64,000 bases of DNA from Fibrobacter succinogenes (GTDB lineage Bacteria; Fibrobacterota; Fibrobacteria; Fibrobacterales; Fibrobacteraceae): assembly GCA_902762305.1 (NCBI GenBank), contig CACWNW010000004.1, forward strand, positions 62,001 through 126,000, given 5' to 3'. The notes below the pieces were generated by a model that saw nothing but the letters and a program-made list of their open reading frames with translations, was not told where the DNA came from and made no database searches. Of the stretch, positions 34,071 to 44,225 are shown one piece after another. Position numbers and translations under genes: made by a program. Position 1 is the stretch's first letter, and the number at the start of each line of letters is the position of its first letter.

Positions 34071-37000
34071 ATGACCCTCCAGGAATTTATACAGGATAAC
34101 CCGATTTCGACGCTTTCGCACTTTGCGGAGGCGGGGCGCGAAGCCATACACGTGAACGGGGCGTCCATCCCGCTGGCATCGATGATGGTGGCCCAGCGCT
34201 TTTTCGAGAAACCCGGTCCGATTCTTGTGGTTGCGAAGGATTTCAAGAGCGCCGAAGTCTGGATGGAGAACCTCCAGAGCCTCGTGGGCGAGGAATACGT
34301 CCGCTTTTTCCCGGCGCTCGGTCTCAAGCCTTATGAGCAGAAGGTGCCTTTCGAGGGTGTTATTGAAGAACGCCTGAGGTTTTTCCGCGATGCGGGGAAT
34401 GCTGAGAAGCCGATCGTGGCGGTATGTCCGCTCGATGCTTTGCTGATGAAGCTCCCGGTGCCGGGCGGGCTTGTGCGGAACATGCGTACGCTCAAGGTGG
34501 GTGACGTGCTCGAGCCTTCGACGCTTCGCCCGTGGTTCATGGATCATGGGTTTACGGAACAGCCCGTCGTGAGTTCGGTGGGCGAGTTCTCCATACGCGG
34601 GTGCATCGTGGACGTGAACTGTTTTTTGTACCCGCACCCGATCCGTATTGAATTTTTCGGTGACGAGATTGAATCTATCCGCAGTTTCGACATCTTCACG
34701 CAGCGCTCGGTGGAGGCCATGGAGCGCGTGACGCTCTACCCGATGGGTGAGTGGACGCTCCCGGATGCGGAACTTGCCAAGTACAACGGTGAACTTGCCG
34801 GCATCTGGTGGAAACGCGGGCGTTATGAACAGCTGAATTCCAGCCTGCTGGATTACCTTCCCGGGGTAAGCCTCGTGTTCGAGGAACTCTCGACGCTTGC
34901 CGAGAACGCTTCGCGCCTGAACCAGGCCTACGATACCGCATTCGAGGAACTTTGCACGACGGCTCAGGATGTTGAGCCTTCTACCAAGATTTGGTGGAGA
35001 TTCGGTGAAATTTCGGCAACCTTCCCGGGGCATGCTTCGATGGATGTCACGCATGTGGAGGCCGATGCATCCAACTGGTACAGCGTGAAGTCGCGCCCGC
35101 AGGATTTTGCAAGCGCCGGTACCGAAGAAGTCGCGAAGAAAATCGAGGACTTCTATGCAGGTGGCGGGCAGGTCTATGTGGTTGCACCGACTCCCGGTGC
35201 TCTGGCACGACTCAAGCACGTGTTTACGGGATTGCCTGTCGAGGATTACTTTGTCGGAAACCTTTCCGAAGGATTCTGGCTCGACGACGACAAGGTGGCG
35301 TTCCTCACCGAAACGCGGATTTTCAACCGTCATGCGACAAAGTCCAGGAAGCGCCAGATAGCGGGCTCCGTGACTGCCGCGCTGATGGTGGAATCGCTGA
35401 ACCGCGGGGACTACGTTGCACACGAAGATCACGGCGTGGGCCGCTATCTCGGGCTTGTGCGCGTGGAAGTGAACGGCGGTCTCGTAGACTGCGCCCTGCT
35501 CGAATACGAGGGTGGCGACCGCCTGAAGTTCCCGGTATCGGACCTGCAGAAGATTGAGCGTCTGGAAGTTTCGGATGAAAAGGCCCCGAAGCTCGACCGC
35601 CTGGGCAGCAAGACCTGGGAAAACCTGAAGAAGCGTGTGAAGGAGAAGGTCGTAAAGATTGCGCGCGACCTCGTGAACCTTTATGCGAAGCGCGAACTTG
35701 TGGATGGATTCTCTTTCCCGCCCGATGGCAAGATGCAGAAGGAATTCGAGGACGCATTCGAGTACGACCCGACTCCCGACCAGGTGAAGGCTACCGCCGA
35801 AATAAAGCGGGACATGGAAAGCCGGAGGCCGATGGACCGCCTTGTCTGCGGTGACGTTGGATTCGGGAAGACGGAAGTCGCCATGCGCGCCGCCTTCAAG
35901 TGCATTGCCGCGAAAAAGCAGGTCGCGATTCTCGTGCCGACGACCATCCTTGCCGCCCAGCATTACGAAAACTTCTGCGACCGTTTTGCGGCTTTCCCCG
36001 TGAACATCGCGCTCGTGAACCGCTACAAGACGGCAAAGGAAAAGCGCGAGATTTTCAAGCGGGTATCCGAAGGGAAAATTGACATTGTCGTCGGTACGCA
36101 CGCGCTTCTGAGCGAGAAGAACCAGTTCAAGGACCTGGGCCTGCTCGTGATTGACGAAGAGCAGAAGTTTGGCGTGAAGCAGAAGGAAAAGCTGCGCGAG
36201 CTCCGCATGACTGTCGATACGCTTAGCATGAGCGCCACGCCGATTCCGCGTTCCCTGCACCTGAGCATGACGGGGGTGCGCGACATCTCGCTTATCAATA
36301 CGCCGCCGATGAACCGCCTCCCGGTAGAGACGAAGCTTTTGAAGCGCGACGATGTGGTCTTGGCGGCTGCTGTCCGCGATGAACTTGCCCGAGGCGGGCA
36401 GGTGTTCGTGGTGAACGACCGCGTGCAGAACATCAACATGCTTGCCGAAGAGGTGGAGTCGTGGGTGCCCGAGGCGCGCGTTGCCGTCGCCCACGGGCAG
36501 ATGAACGACCGCGATTTGGAACGCGTGATGGAGAGCTTCCTCTCGAAGGAATTCGATATCTTGGTAAGTACGAGCATCATCGAGTCCGGCCTCGACGTGC
36601 CGAACGCGAATACGATTATCATCATGAACGCCCACCATTTCGGCATCAGCCAACTTTACCAGATGCGCGGGCGCGTAGGCCGTAGCAGCGTGCTCGCGAA
36701 GGCCTTCCTCGTGATACCCGCGAAGAGCGGCATATCGCAGGAATCCATGCGCAGGCTGAAGGCGCTCGAACAGTTCAGCGACCTCGGCAGCGGGTACCAG
36801 CTGGCGATGCGCGACCTCGAGATCCGCGGTGCGGGTAACCTGCTTGGCGAAGAACAGCACGGCTTTATCGCCGAGGTCGGCTTCGAGACGTATGTACGTC
36901 TCGTGCGCGAGGCCGTGGAGGCCTTGCGCGGCGGTTCGAGCGAGAAGCCGGTCCAGCCCCGCGTGGAAATCGGGGTGGACGCCTACCTGCCCGAAGACTA

Positions 37001-37460
37001 CATCCAGGATGGCCTTACGCGCATCGGGATGTACCAGCGGATTGCCCGCGTTACCAGTTCTGCGGAAGTCGAGAATATCCGGCTTGAACTTGTCGACCGT
37101 TTCGGCGAGTTGCCGGTGCCCGCCAAGATGCTCCTGCTCGTTACCGAAATCGGGCTACATGCCGGCAGGCTCCGCATGCAGGGAATCCAGCAGCGCAAGG
37201 GCGTGCTTGTCGCGACCTTCGTGGAATTCCCGCCCATCGAGACGCGTGTGCTTGGGGAAATTGCGGGGAAGAGCACTTGCCCCATGCGCTATGTGGGCAT
37301 GTCGCCTCTGCAGGCCGTTTTCGAACTGGGGTCCGCTCCCGCAGAGAAGATGGCCGAAAAGATTGCGGAACTCTTCCGCGGTTTTGCCGACATCACGATA
37401 ACGCCGTCCCGCGCCGAGCCCGCGAACCCGATCTTCCAGGATACGAACATACTGACCTGA
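34071..37460 (+). CDS. mfd: Transcription-repair coupling factor Mfd
   Basis: An 1129-residue DNA translocase that removes RNA polymerase stalled at lesions and recruits UvrA. The N-terminal UvrB-like part begins with the degenerate non-ATPase motif region. The RNA-polymerase-interaction domain (DYVAHEDHGVGRYLGL) is near 450. The RecG-like motor has Walker A GDVGFGKTE starting at residue 594, DEEQKFG, SATPIPR and QMRGRVGRS. The C-terminal domain starts near 985 (LPEDYIQDGLTRIGMYQRI). Length is typical. A REP-like half-element lies two bases after the stop. Confidence 0.97.
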   Translation: MTLQEFIQDNPISTLSHFAEAGREAIHVNGASIPLASMMVAQRFFEKPGPILVVAKDFKSAEVWMENLQSLVGEEYVRFFPALGLKPYEQKVPFEGVIEERLRFFRDAGNAEKPIVAVCPLDALLMKLPVPGGLVRNMRTLKVGDVLEPSTLRPWFMDHGFTEQPVVSSVGEFSIRGCIVDVNCFLYPHPIRIEFFGDEIESIRSFDIFTQRSVEAMERVTLYPMGEWTLPDAELAKYNGELAGIWWKRGRYEQLNSSLLDYLPGVSLVFEELSTLAENASRLNQAYDTAFEELCTTAQDVEPSTKIWWRFGEISATFPGHASMDVTHVEADASNWYSVKSRPQDFASAGTEEVAKKIEDFYAGGGQVYVVAPTPGALARLKHVFTGLPVEDYFVGNLSEGFWLDDDKVAFLTETRIFNRHATKSRKRQIAGSVTAALMVESLNRGDYVAHEDHGVGRYLGLVRVEVNGGLVDCALLEYEGGDRLKFPVSDLQKIERLEVSDEKAPKLDRLGSKTWENLKKRVKEKVVKIARDLVNLYAKRELVDGFSFPPDGKMQKEFEDAFEYDPTPDQVKATAEIKRDMESRRPMDRLVCGDVGFGKTEVAMRAAFKCIAAKKQVAILVPTTILAAQHYENFCDRFAAFPVNIALVNRYKTAKEKREIFKRVSEGKIDIVVGTHALLSEKNQFKDLGLLVIDEEQKFGVKQKEKLRELRMTVDTLSMSATPIPRSLHLSMTGVRDISLINTPPMNRLPVETKLLKRDDVVLAAAVRDELARGGQVFVVNDRVQNINMLAEEVESWVPEARVAVAHGQMNDRDLERVMESFLSKEFDILVSTSIIESGLDVPNANTIIIMNAHHFGISQLYQMRGRVGRSSVLAKAFLVIPAKSGISQESMRRLKALEQFSDLGSGYQLAMRDLEIRGAGNLLGEEQHGFIAEVGFETYVRLVREAVEALRGGSSEKPVQPRVEIGVDAYLPEDYIQDGLTRIGMYQRIARVTSSAEVENIRLELVDRFGELPVPAKMLLLVTEIGLHAGRLRMQGIQQRKGVLVATFVEFPPIETRVLGEIAGKSTCPMRYVGMSPLQAVFELGSAPAEKMAEKIAELFRGFADITITPSRAEPANPIFQDTNILT

Positions 37461-37461
37461 G

Positions 37462-37483
37462 TGTCATCCTGATGTAAGTCAGG
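37462..37483. repeat. REP-like half element after mfd
   Basis: TGTCAT is followed by a hairpin CCTGA/TCAGG (37468-37472 with 37479-37483), the same layout as each unit of the cruciform at 24832 but without ATCTCC. It overlaps the last codons of the converging tatD-like gene and supplies its stop. Confidence 0.5.
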
Positions 37484-38231
37484 GTTGTGCCGGATTTTTT
37501 TGTGTATCAAGAAGCGTCTTGACGAGCCTCTCGGCGACTTCTCGGGGCGTTTCTGCATTATCCCTGACAAACGTTTCGTCGGCGTCGGTCTCGAATCGCT
37601 GGCATTCTGCCGGGATGAGCGCTAGGGCTTCCCGCGTCGCCTTCTTGCAGTAGGAATCCGCGTGTATGGAGAAGAGCGCGCCCAGCGAAATGCCCGCCTT
37701 CACGATGCCGGCATCCCCGCCAAACCTGTGGAATAGGGGGCGCGGCCGTTTAACGCCAGCGGCGTCATCTGCGCGGACATCGGAAAATCCGACATCCCGC
37801 AAAATTTTAACAATCCTTCCATAGTCGCCCACGCAATGGATTTGCAGGTCGCGCCCGAATTCGAACGCCATTTTCGCCTGCCTGCGGAAGATTTCTTCTT
37901 GAACTCCGCCCTGCCCGTAACCTGCGTACCGCTTGTCGAGACCGGCTTCGCCGACCTGGGCGTCCGGGAACAATTCCAGCAGTTTCGTGAGGTCGCGAAG
38001 GTCCTGTTCCTGAACTTTCCCGGCGATTTCAGGGTGTATCCCGAAAGAAAACCCGCAACCAATCAGCCACCCTTCGGCGGAAGCTTTTTCCCGCAATTCC
38101 TGCACGGCCTTCCATTCCCACGGTTCGCATGCCACGGACATGTATTTGTAGCCGCGCTCATGGAGTTCCCTGGCCATTTCCAGGGGATGGGGGAGCCTTG
38201 TTATGTGGATATGGTTGTCGAAATAATCCAT
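37479..38231 (-). CDS. TatD-family metal-dependent hydrolase
   Basis: A 250-residue TIM-barrel hydrolase. Metal ligands fit TatD: H7 and H9 (NHIHI), a Glu in VGEAGLDKRYAG, His in LQIHCVGDYG, and the Asp in RFETDADETF; GIHPE is also present. TatD enzymes act as nucleases or deacylases. The sequence around the third and fourth sites is divergent from E. coli TatD, so the exact substrate is open. TATTTTAC lies about ten bases before the ATG. It converges with mfd. Confidence 0.82.
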   Translation of the reverse strand: MDYFDNHIHITRLPHPLEMARELHERGYKYMSVACEPWEWKAVQELREKASAEGWLIGCGFSFGIHPEIAGKVQEQDLRDLTKLLELFPDAQVGEAGLDKRYAGYGQGGVQEEIFRRQAKMAFEFGRDLQIHCVGDYGRIVKILRDVGFSDVRADDAAGVKRPRPLFHRFGGDAGIVKAGISLGALFSIHADSYCKKATREALALIPAECQRFETDADETFVRDNAETPREVAERLVKTLLDTQKNPAQP

Positions 38232-38380
38232 TTTAACCGTAAAATATCTTTTTTTTACAATTTTTGCTTGTTTTTTCGGAATAAAAAGCCTAGTTTAAGT
38301 GGCGCGGGGCTCGGTCCCTGCGTTCTGGCGGGGTGCTGCCCTGCGATGTAAAGAACATGCGTTTTAATAAAGGAGTCTTT

Positions 38381-38578
38381 ATGCGCGACTTGCTGGAAAA
38401 AGCCCTTAAGAAAGGTCTGAGTGTCACTTTTTCTAACGAGAATGGCTATGCGGTCATTCGTATTAACAAGGATGGCGATGTGGTTGCTTCGTGCAGCCTG
38501 GGGTCTGCCAACTTCCGCGATTCCGTTGAGGAATCCCTGCAGTCGCTCCTTCTCGACCTGGAGCGCAAGGGACTTTAG
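38381..38578 (+). CDS. Small hypothetical protein
   Basis: A 65-residue soluble protein, MRDLLEKALKKGLSV followed by a predicted beta hairpin (YAVIRINKDGDVVASCSL) and a C-terminal helix. The ATG has a textbook AGGAG six bases before it, and codon use resembles its neighbours, so it is very probably translated. No family was recognised. It converges with lepB, with nine bases between stops. Confidence 0.65.
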   Translation: MRDLLEKALKKGLSVTFSNENGYAVIRINKDGDVVASCSLGSANFRDSVEESLQSLLLDLERKGL

Positions 38579-38587
38579 CCTCTTGCC

Positions 38588-39550
38588 TTAATCGGCTTTT
38601 TCGGGCTGCGCACCATCTTGCGGTTGCGCGGCCCTATTTTTTTTGCTTTTCTTGCCGACAATGCTTACGAGCAGCGATCTTGTAAAACGCTTTACCTGGT
38701 CTATCGCCATCCGCGGTTCCTTCACGAACCTCCCGCGCATGTGGCTCTGCGTAAAGTATCCCACTTCGCGGCTGTCCAGGCAGAATGCGCCCTTTTCGCA
38801 GGCAAGGAAGTAGCAGTCTTCCGGAATGACGAATTCGGTTATCTGTGTGGAATCGGCGGCATCGAAGAATTCGTAGCGCATCTGGATGGGGGCATCGCCC
38901 GGCTGCGAATGGAACACCTGTTCCTCGAGCAAGAAACGGTCTTGCCAAGGAAGGAAGTCGATTTCCTGCATGCTGACCTGCCTGTTGCCAAGCTTGGTGG
39001 CACCGAGGGCCTCGACCCCGATTTCGCGCTCGCCCTGCCAGAGTGTCGTCTTCACGTAGAACTTCTTGCCGAACTGGTGCATCAGGTTGACCAGGAAATC
39101 CTGTTCGATATCGTTCAGGCGGTCGAGGTGCAGCGTGTCGCCCTTGCGGGGGATATGCACCTGGCGGCTCTGGATAAAGGCGGTCTCTTCGCGCCAGCGG
39201 AACCTGCCGTGCGGGGTCTTTACACGCCCGTTATCCGAGAAATCGAGACGGTCGCCTGGCAGCCCGACGACCTTGCGCACCACGCTCTCGCCATTGCGCT
39301 GCGTTGCCCACACGATTTCGTTGTAGTGGATATTCTCGATGCATTTGGGGAGCTTGCACATCCACAGGATTTCTTTTTCCTTGAGGAACGGGTATAGCGA
39401 GGAATCGTGGAGCTGGACTGGTTCGAGCGCGTAAAACCGGACTGCGACAGCAAGCGAAAAGCCGGCAAGAATCCCGAGTACGAGCACGACGATGCATGCC
39501 TTGGAATTCTTCCACTGGAGGGTGCGTACTTTTCGCTTGAGGTTCGCCAT
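38588..39550 (-). CDS. lepB: Signal peptidase I (S26)
   Basis: Inner-membrane protease that removes signal peptides, 320 residues. One N-terminal helix (about 19-40) is followed by the nucleophile region DSSLYPFL, with Ser 51 the likely nucleophile and Leu in place of the usual Met. The general base is Lys 93 in VVRKVVGLPGDRLDF. The late box VIPEDCYFLACEKGAFCLDSREVGYF, at about 240-265, is complete. The long middle region corresponds to the domain II insert of Gram-negative enzymes. A Lys-rich tail ends the protein. It lies 11 bases after lepA, the same order as in E. coli. Confidence 0.9.
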   Translation of the reverse strand: MANLKRKVRTLQWKNSKACIVVLVLGILAGFSLAVAVRFYALEPVQLHDSSLYPFLKEKEILWMCKLPKCIENIHYNEIVWATQRNGESVVRKVVGLPGDRLDFSDNGRVKTPHGRFRWREETAFIQSRQVHIPRKGDTLHLDRLNDIEQDFLVNLMHQFGKKFYVKTTLWQGEREIGVEALGATKLGNRQVSMQEIDFLPWQDRFLLEEQVFHSQPGDAPIQMRYEFFDAADSTQITEFVIPEDCYFLACEKGAFCLDSREVGYFTQSHMRGRFVKEPRMAIDQVKRFTRSLLVSIVGKKSKKNRAAQPQDGAQPEKAD

Positions 39551-39561
39551 GTTCTTTCCGG

Positions 39562-41382
<1,821 letters not shown>

Positions 41383-41414
41383 AGAATCTTTGTTCGTTTG
41401 TTTTTTTACGAGTG

Positions 41415-41422
41415 CAAATATA
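41415..41422 (-). promoter_or_regulatory. TAnnTTTG promoter box for lepA-lepB
   Basis: On the minus strand TATATTTG lies 32 bases before the lepA ATG, consistent with a -7 promoter element of Bacteroidota type. Confidence 0.5.
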
Positions 41423-41522
41423 GAAATCCTGCGTCATTTTTTGAATTGTCGGGCGACAAAGCCCGAAAAAATAACTATATTCTCTTGACATTCCACACGT
41501 TAACTATATTGGAAGTGTTAAA

Positions 41523-42050
41523 GTGCTAAAGAAAATTTCGTTCATACTGACTCTTGCCGGCATGTTCTGTTTGTGCTTTGCCGAAGGAAAGGTCTTCAAC
41601 AAGGATTATACGGGTATTAAATCGATCGAGGCGACCATCACCACGCACGAAGGTGTCATCGTTATTGACCTCGATTTCAAGGCGGCTCCGAATACGGTCG
41701 CGAATTTCGTCGAACTGGCGAACAAGGGCTTCTACAACGGGCTCATGTTCCACCGCGTCATCAACGGATTCATGATTCAGGGCGGTGACCCTGAAGGCAA
41801 TGGCTCTGGCGGTCCGGGCTACACTATCGACGACGAACAAAACGATTTGAAACATGAAGCCGGCGTGATTTCCATGGCGAACCGCGGCCCGAACACGGGC
41901 GGCTCGCAGTTCTTCATCACGCAGATGCCCCAGCCGCACCTGGATGGCAAGCACACTGTTTTCGGGAAGGTTCTTCAGGGGCTGGACGTCGTCTGCCGTA
42001 TCGAACCTTTCGACCCCATTTTAAACATAACTATCGTGGAAAAGAAGTAA
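41523..42050 (+). CDS. Cyclophilin-type peptidyl-prolyl isomerase, exported
   Basis: A 175-residue cyclophilin with a signal peptide ending near LCFAEG. Core motifs [25 protein letters not shown] and [17 protein letters not shown] give the catalytic Arg, Phe and Gln; [12 protein letters not shown] is present as well. It should act in the periplasm. The start is a GTG at 41523, preceded by TTGACA and TATATTGG upstream. It is followed three bases after its stop by the H1-like protein gene. Confidence 0.92.
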   Translation: MLKKISFILTLAGMFCLCFAEGKVFNKDYTGIKSIEATITTHEGVIVIDLDFKAAPNTVANFVELANKGFYNGLMFHRVINGFMIQGGDPEGNGSGGPGYTIDDEQNDLKHEAGVISMANRGPNTGGSQFFITQMPQPHLDGKHTVFGKVLQGLDVVCRIEPFDPILNITIVEKK

Positions 42051-42053
42051 TCT

Positions 42054-43235
42054 ATGAGTTCAAAGAAAGCCACTAGCGCAAAGAAACCGGCTGCGAAGGC
42101 TGCTGCCAAGAAGCCTGCTGCGAAGCCCGCTCCGGCAAAGAAGGCCGCACCGGCCAAGAAGCCTGCCGCGAAGAGTGCTCCCGCTAAGAAGCCTGCCGCC
42201 AAGCCCGCTCCGGCCAAGAAGGCTGCTCCTGCTAAGAAGCCCGCAAAGGCTCCGGCAAAGGCAGTCCCGGCCAAGAAGCCGGCCGCTAAGGCTCCTGCAA
42301 AGGCTGCACCGGCGAAGAAGCCTGCCGCCAAGCCCGCTCCGGCCAAGAAGGCTGTACCTGCAAAGAAGCCCGCTGTTAAGGCTCCTGCAAAGGCTGTTCC
42401 GGCGAAGAAGCCGGCTGTAAAGGCTCCCGCGAAGGTCGTTCCGGTGAAGAAGCCGGCCGCCAAGCCCGCTCCGGCAAAGGCTCCCGCGAAACCGCAGCCG
42501 AAGGCAAACATCGCGAAGGCGAAGGAAGAGGTGAAGGTGCCCGCAGCAAAACCGGTGCAGGTGAAACCTAGCGAAAAGGTCGTGAAGGTTCCCGAACCGG
42601 TTATCGAGAAGCCCGTGGAAAAGCCGGTCGAAAAACCCGAAGTCAAGGTTGTTCCCGAACCGAAGCCCGTTGTCGAGGCCGAAGAACCCGCAGCCGCCGA
42701 TAAGGCAGTTTCTGCAGGCAGCAACAAGAAGTTTGTCCCGTTCGCAGTCCTCTTGCAGGGCGGCAAGAAGCTCTCGAAGACCATCATGTTCATCGAGGTG
42801 AACGAAGAGGCCGAGCGCGTCAACCAGAAGAAGGTTTCTTCTGACGCCAAGCTCGAGAGGAAGCCCACGATGGCTATCCGCCACAAGCTTTCCCTTGCCG
42901 AAGAGACGCAGGAAGAACTGACGGAACGCATCTTGAAGGAACTGGAAGAGCAGAATGCCGCGTTCACGCGCGAGGCTGCGACGCAGATGTGCACCCGCTG
43001 CAACCGTAATCTTGTCTCTCCGGAATTCTGGGTCGACAAGCACCTCGGTTACTGCGAGGAATGTGCCGCGATTCTCAAGCTGGGCCAGTCCAAGGAAGCC
43101 CGCAAGGTCGAATACACGCTCGGTTCTATGGGCGGAGATTCGCTCGACGAGGCGGATGACGAGGATTTCGAAGGACCAGACGCGGCCGACCTGAAGGAAG
43201 CCGAAGAGGACCTCGCCGAACTCGAAGACAACTAG
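42054..43235 (+). CDS. Histone-H1-like Lys/Ala/Pro repeat protein with C4 zinc finger and acidic tail
   Basis: A 393-residue protein in three blocks. Residues 1-165 are tandem AKKPAAK/APAKKAAP repeats like bacterial histone-H1-like proteins, expected to bind DNA non-specifically. A Pro/Glu/Val-rich linker (165-225) follows. The C-terminal part has a coiled region and a four-Cys zinc finger, C313-TR-C316 and C334-EE-C337, spaced like DksA/TraR fingers, then a very acidic tail (DEADDEDFEGPD to the end). It sits between cyclophilin and TraB/GumN genes with gaps of three bases on each side. DNA compaction or transcription control is inferred. Confidence 0.75.
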   Translation: MSSKKATSAKKPAAKAAAKKPAAKPAPAKKAAPAKKPAAKSAPAKKPAAKPAPAKKAAPAKKPAKAPAKAVPAKKPAAKAPAKAAPAKKPAAKPAPAKKAVPAKKPAVKAPAKAVPAKKPAVKAPAKVVPVKKPAAKPAPAKAPAKPQPKANIAKAKEEVKVPAAKPVQVKPSEKVVKVPEPVIEKPVEKPVEKPEVKVVPEPKPVVEAEEPAAADKAVSAGSNKKFVPFAVLLQGGKKLSKTIMFIEVNEEAERVNQKKVSSDAKLERKPTMAIRHKLSLAEETQEELTERILKELEEQNAAFTREAATQMCTRCNRNLVSPEFWVDKHLGYCEECAAILKLGQSKEARKVEYTLGSMGGDSLDEADDEDFEGPDAADLKEAEEDLAELEDN

Positions 43236-43238
43236 TCC

Positions 43239-44156
43239 ATGGTTCGCAAACTCGCAATTATCGCATGCATCCTGCCGCTATTGGCAGGATGTTCTGCATC
43301 TAAAACGGAAGGTGCGCAGAAACACCTCCTGTGGAAGGTGTCGGATTCCAATTCGAGCGTCTACCTGCTCGGGAGCGTCCATTTTGCGGATGCTTCGTTC
43401 TATCCGCTCGCTCACGAAATAACGGATGCGTTCGAGCATTCGGACGAGCTGGGTGTTGAACTCGACATGAGCGATACTTCCGTCGTCAAGGAAATCGTTG
43501 AGCTTTCTGCGCAGCGCGGGATGCTCCCGGAAGGCGAAAGCCTCGACAGGATTTTGCCTGCGGATGTGCAAAGTTCGCTCGATAGCATTTGCGCGGCGTG
43601 GTACATTCCCCTCGGGACATTCAACCGCTACAGGCCCTGGGCTGCGGCTATGACCTTGAGTTCCATTGCCATTGAGCGCAAGGGATTCAATCCGGCATAC
43701 GGAATAGACTTCTATTTTCTGCGTGCGGCAAGTGAAAGGGGTTTGTCCGTTCTTTCGCTCGAAACGGTCGAGGAACAGGTCGACGCCCTTACCGGAGAGG
43801 GCGTTCTGGATTCGCTCAGCATTTTCTATATGAAGAGCACGCTGCGCGATATGCCGCTGATCGATTCGAGCATCTCGATGATGATGCGCGCGTGGAAAAC
43901 CGGCGATGTCGTGATGTTCCGCGATGCGATGGAACTGGAATCGCAGCCGAAGGATGAAATGGATTCGCTCCTGACGGAGGAAATCAACAAGCGCGTCTAT
44001 ACTTTGCGCAACAGGAAAATGGCCAAAACGGTTGAAGATCTGTTGGCCTCCGACCGCAAGGTATTTATCGTCGTTGGTGCCGCGCATCTGGTGGGGAAGG
44101 ACGAAAACGTCATAGACCTTCTCCGCGCCAAGGGTTTCACCGCCGAACAACTTTAG
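43239..44156 (+). CDS. TraB/GumN family lipoprotein
   Basis: A 305-residue predicted lipoprotein with lipobox LLAGC (Cys 18). The TraB/GumN domain shows YLLGSVHFAD at the start, an ELDM segment, and VFIVVGAAHLVGKDENVIDLL at the end, the two GxxH motifs of this putative metalloprotease family. It is third in the cyclophilin-H1-like-TraB group and is followed by a bidirectional terminator. Confidence 0.88.
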   Translation: MVRKLAIIACILPLLAGCSASKTEGAQKHLLWKVSDSNSSVYLLGSVHFADASFYPLAHEITDAFEHSDELGVELDMSDTSVVKEIVELSAQRGMLPEGESLDRILPADVQSSLDSICAAWYIPLGTFNRYRPWAAAMTLSSIAIERKGFNPAYGIDFYFLRAASERGLSVLSLETVEEQVDALTGEGVLDSLSIFYMKSTLRDMPLIDSSISMMMRAWKTGDVVMFRDAMELESQPKDEMDSLLTEEINKRVYTLRNRKMAKTVEDLLASDRKVFIVVGAAHLVGKDENVIDLLRAKGFTAEQL

Positions 44157-44174
44157 GTTTGGTGAAGACAAACG

Positions 44175-44205
44175 AAAAACCGGATTCCACTGGAACCCGG
44201 TTTTT
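44175..44205. terminator. Bidirectional terminator
   Basis: AAAAACCGG (44175-44183) pairs with CCGGTTTTT (44197-44205), with an inner TTCC/GGAA. It separates the converging TraB/GumN and argH transcripts. Confidence 0.9.
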
Positions 44206-44225
44206 GAATTTTGGTCGTTCAGTAA

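Noticed and set aside
33912-36860. Long open frame (982 codons) on the minus strand across mfd
   Set aside because: It is antisense to the well-supported mfd frame and encodes no recognisable protein; high GC at third positions makes such mirror frames common here.
41485-41510. Classical sigma-70 promoter TTGACA...TATATT before the cyclophilin
   Set aside because: The spacer is only 14 bases, too short for a -35/-10 pair; the TATATT part may instead be a weak TAnnTTTG-type box.
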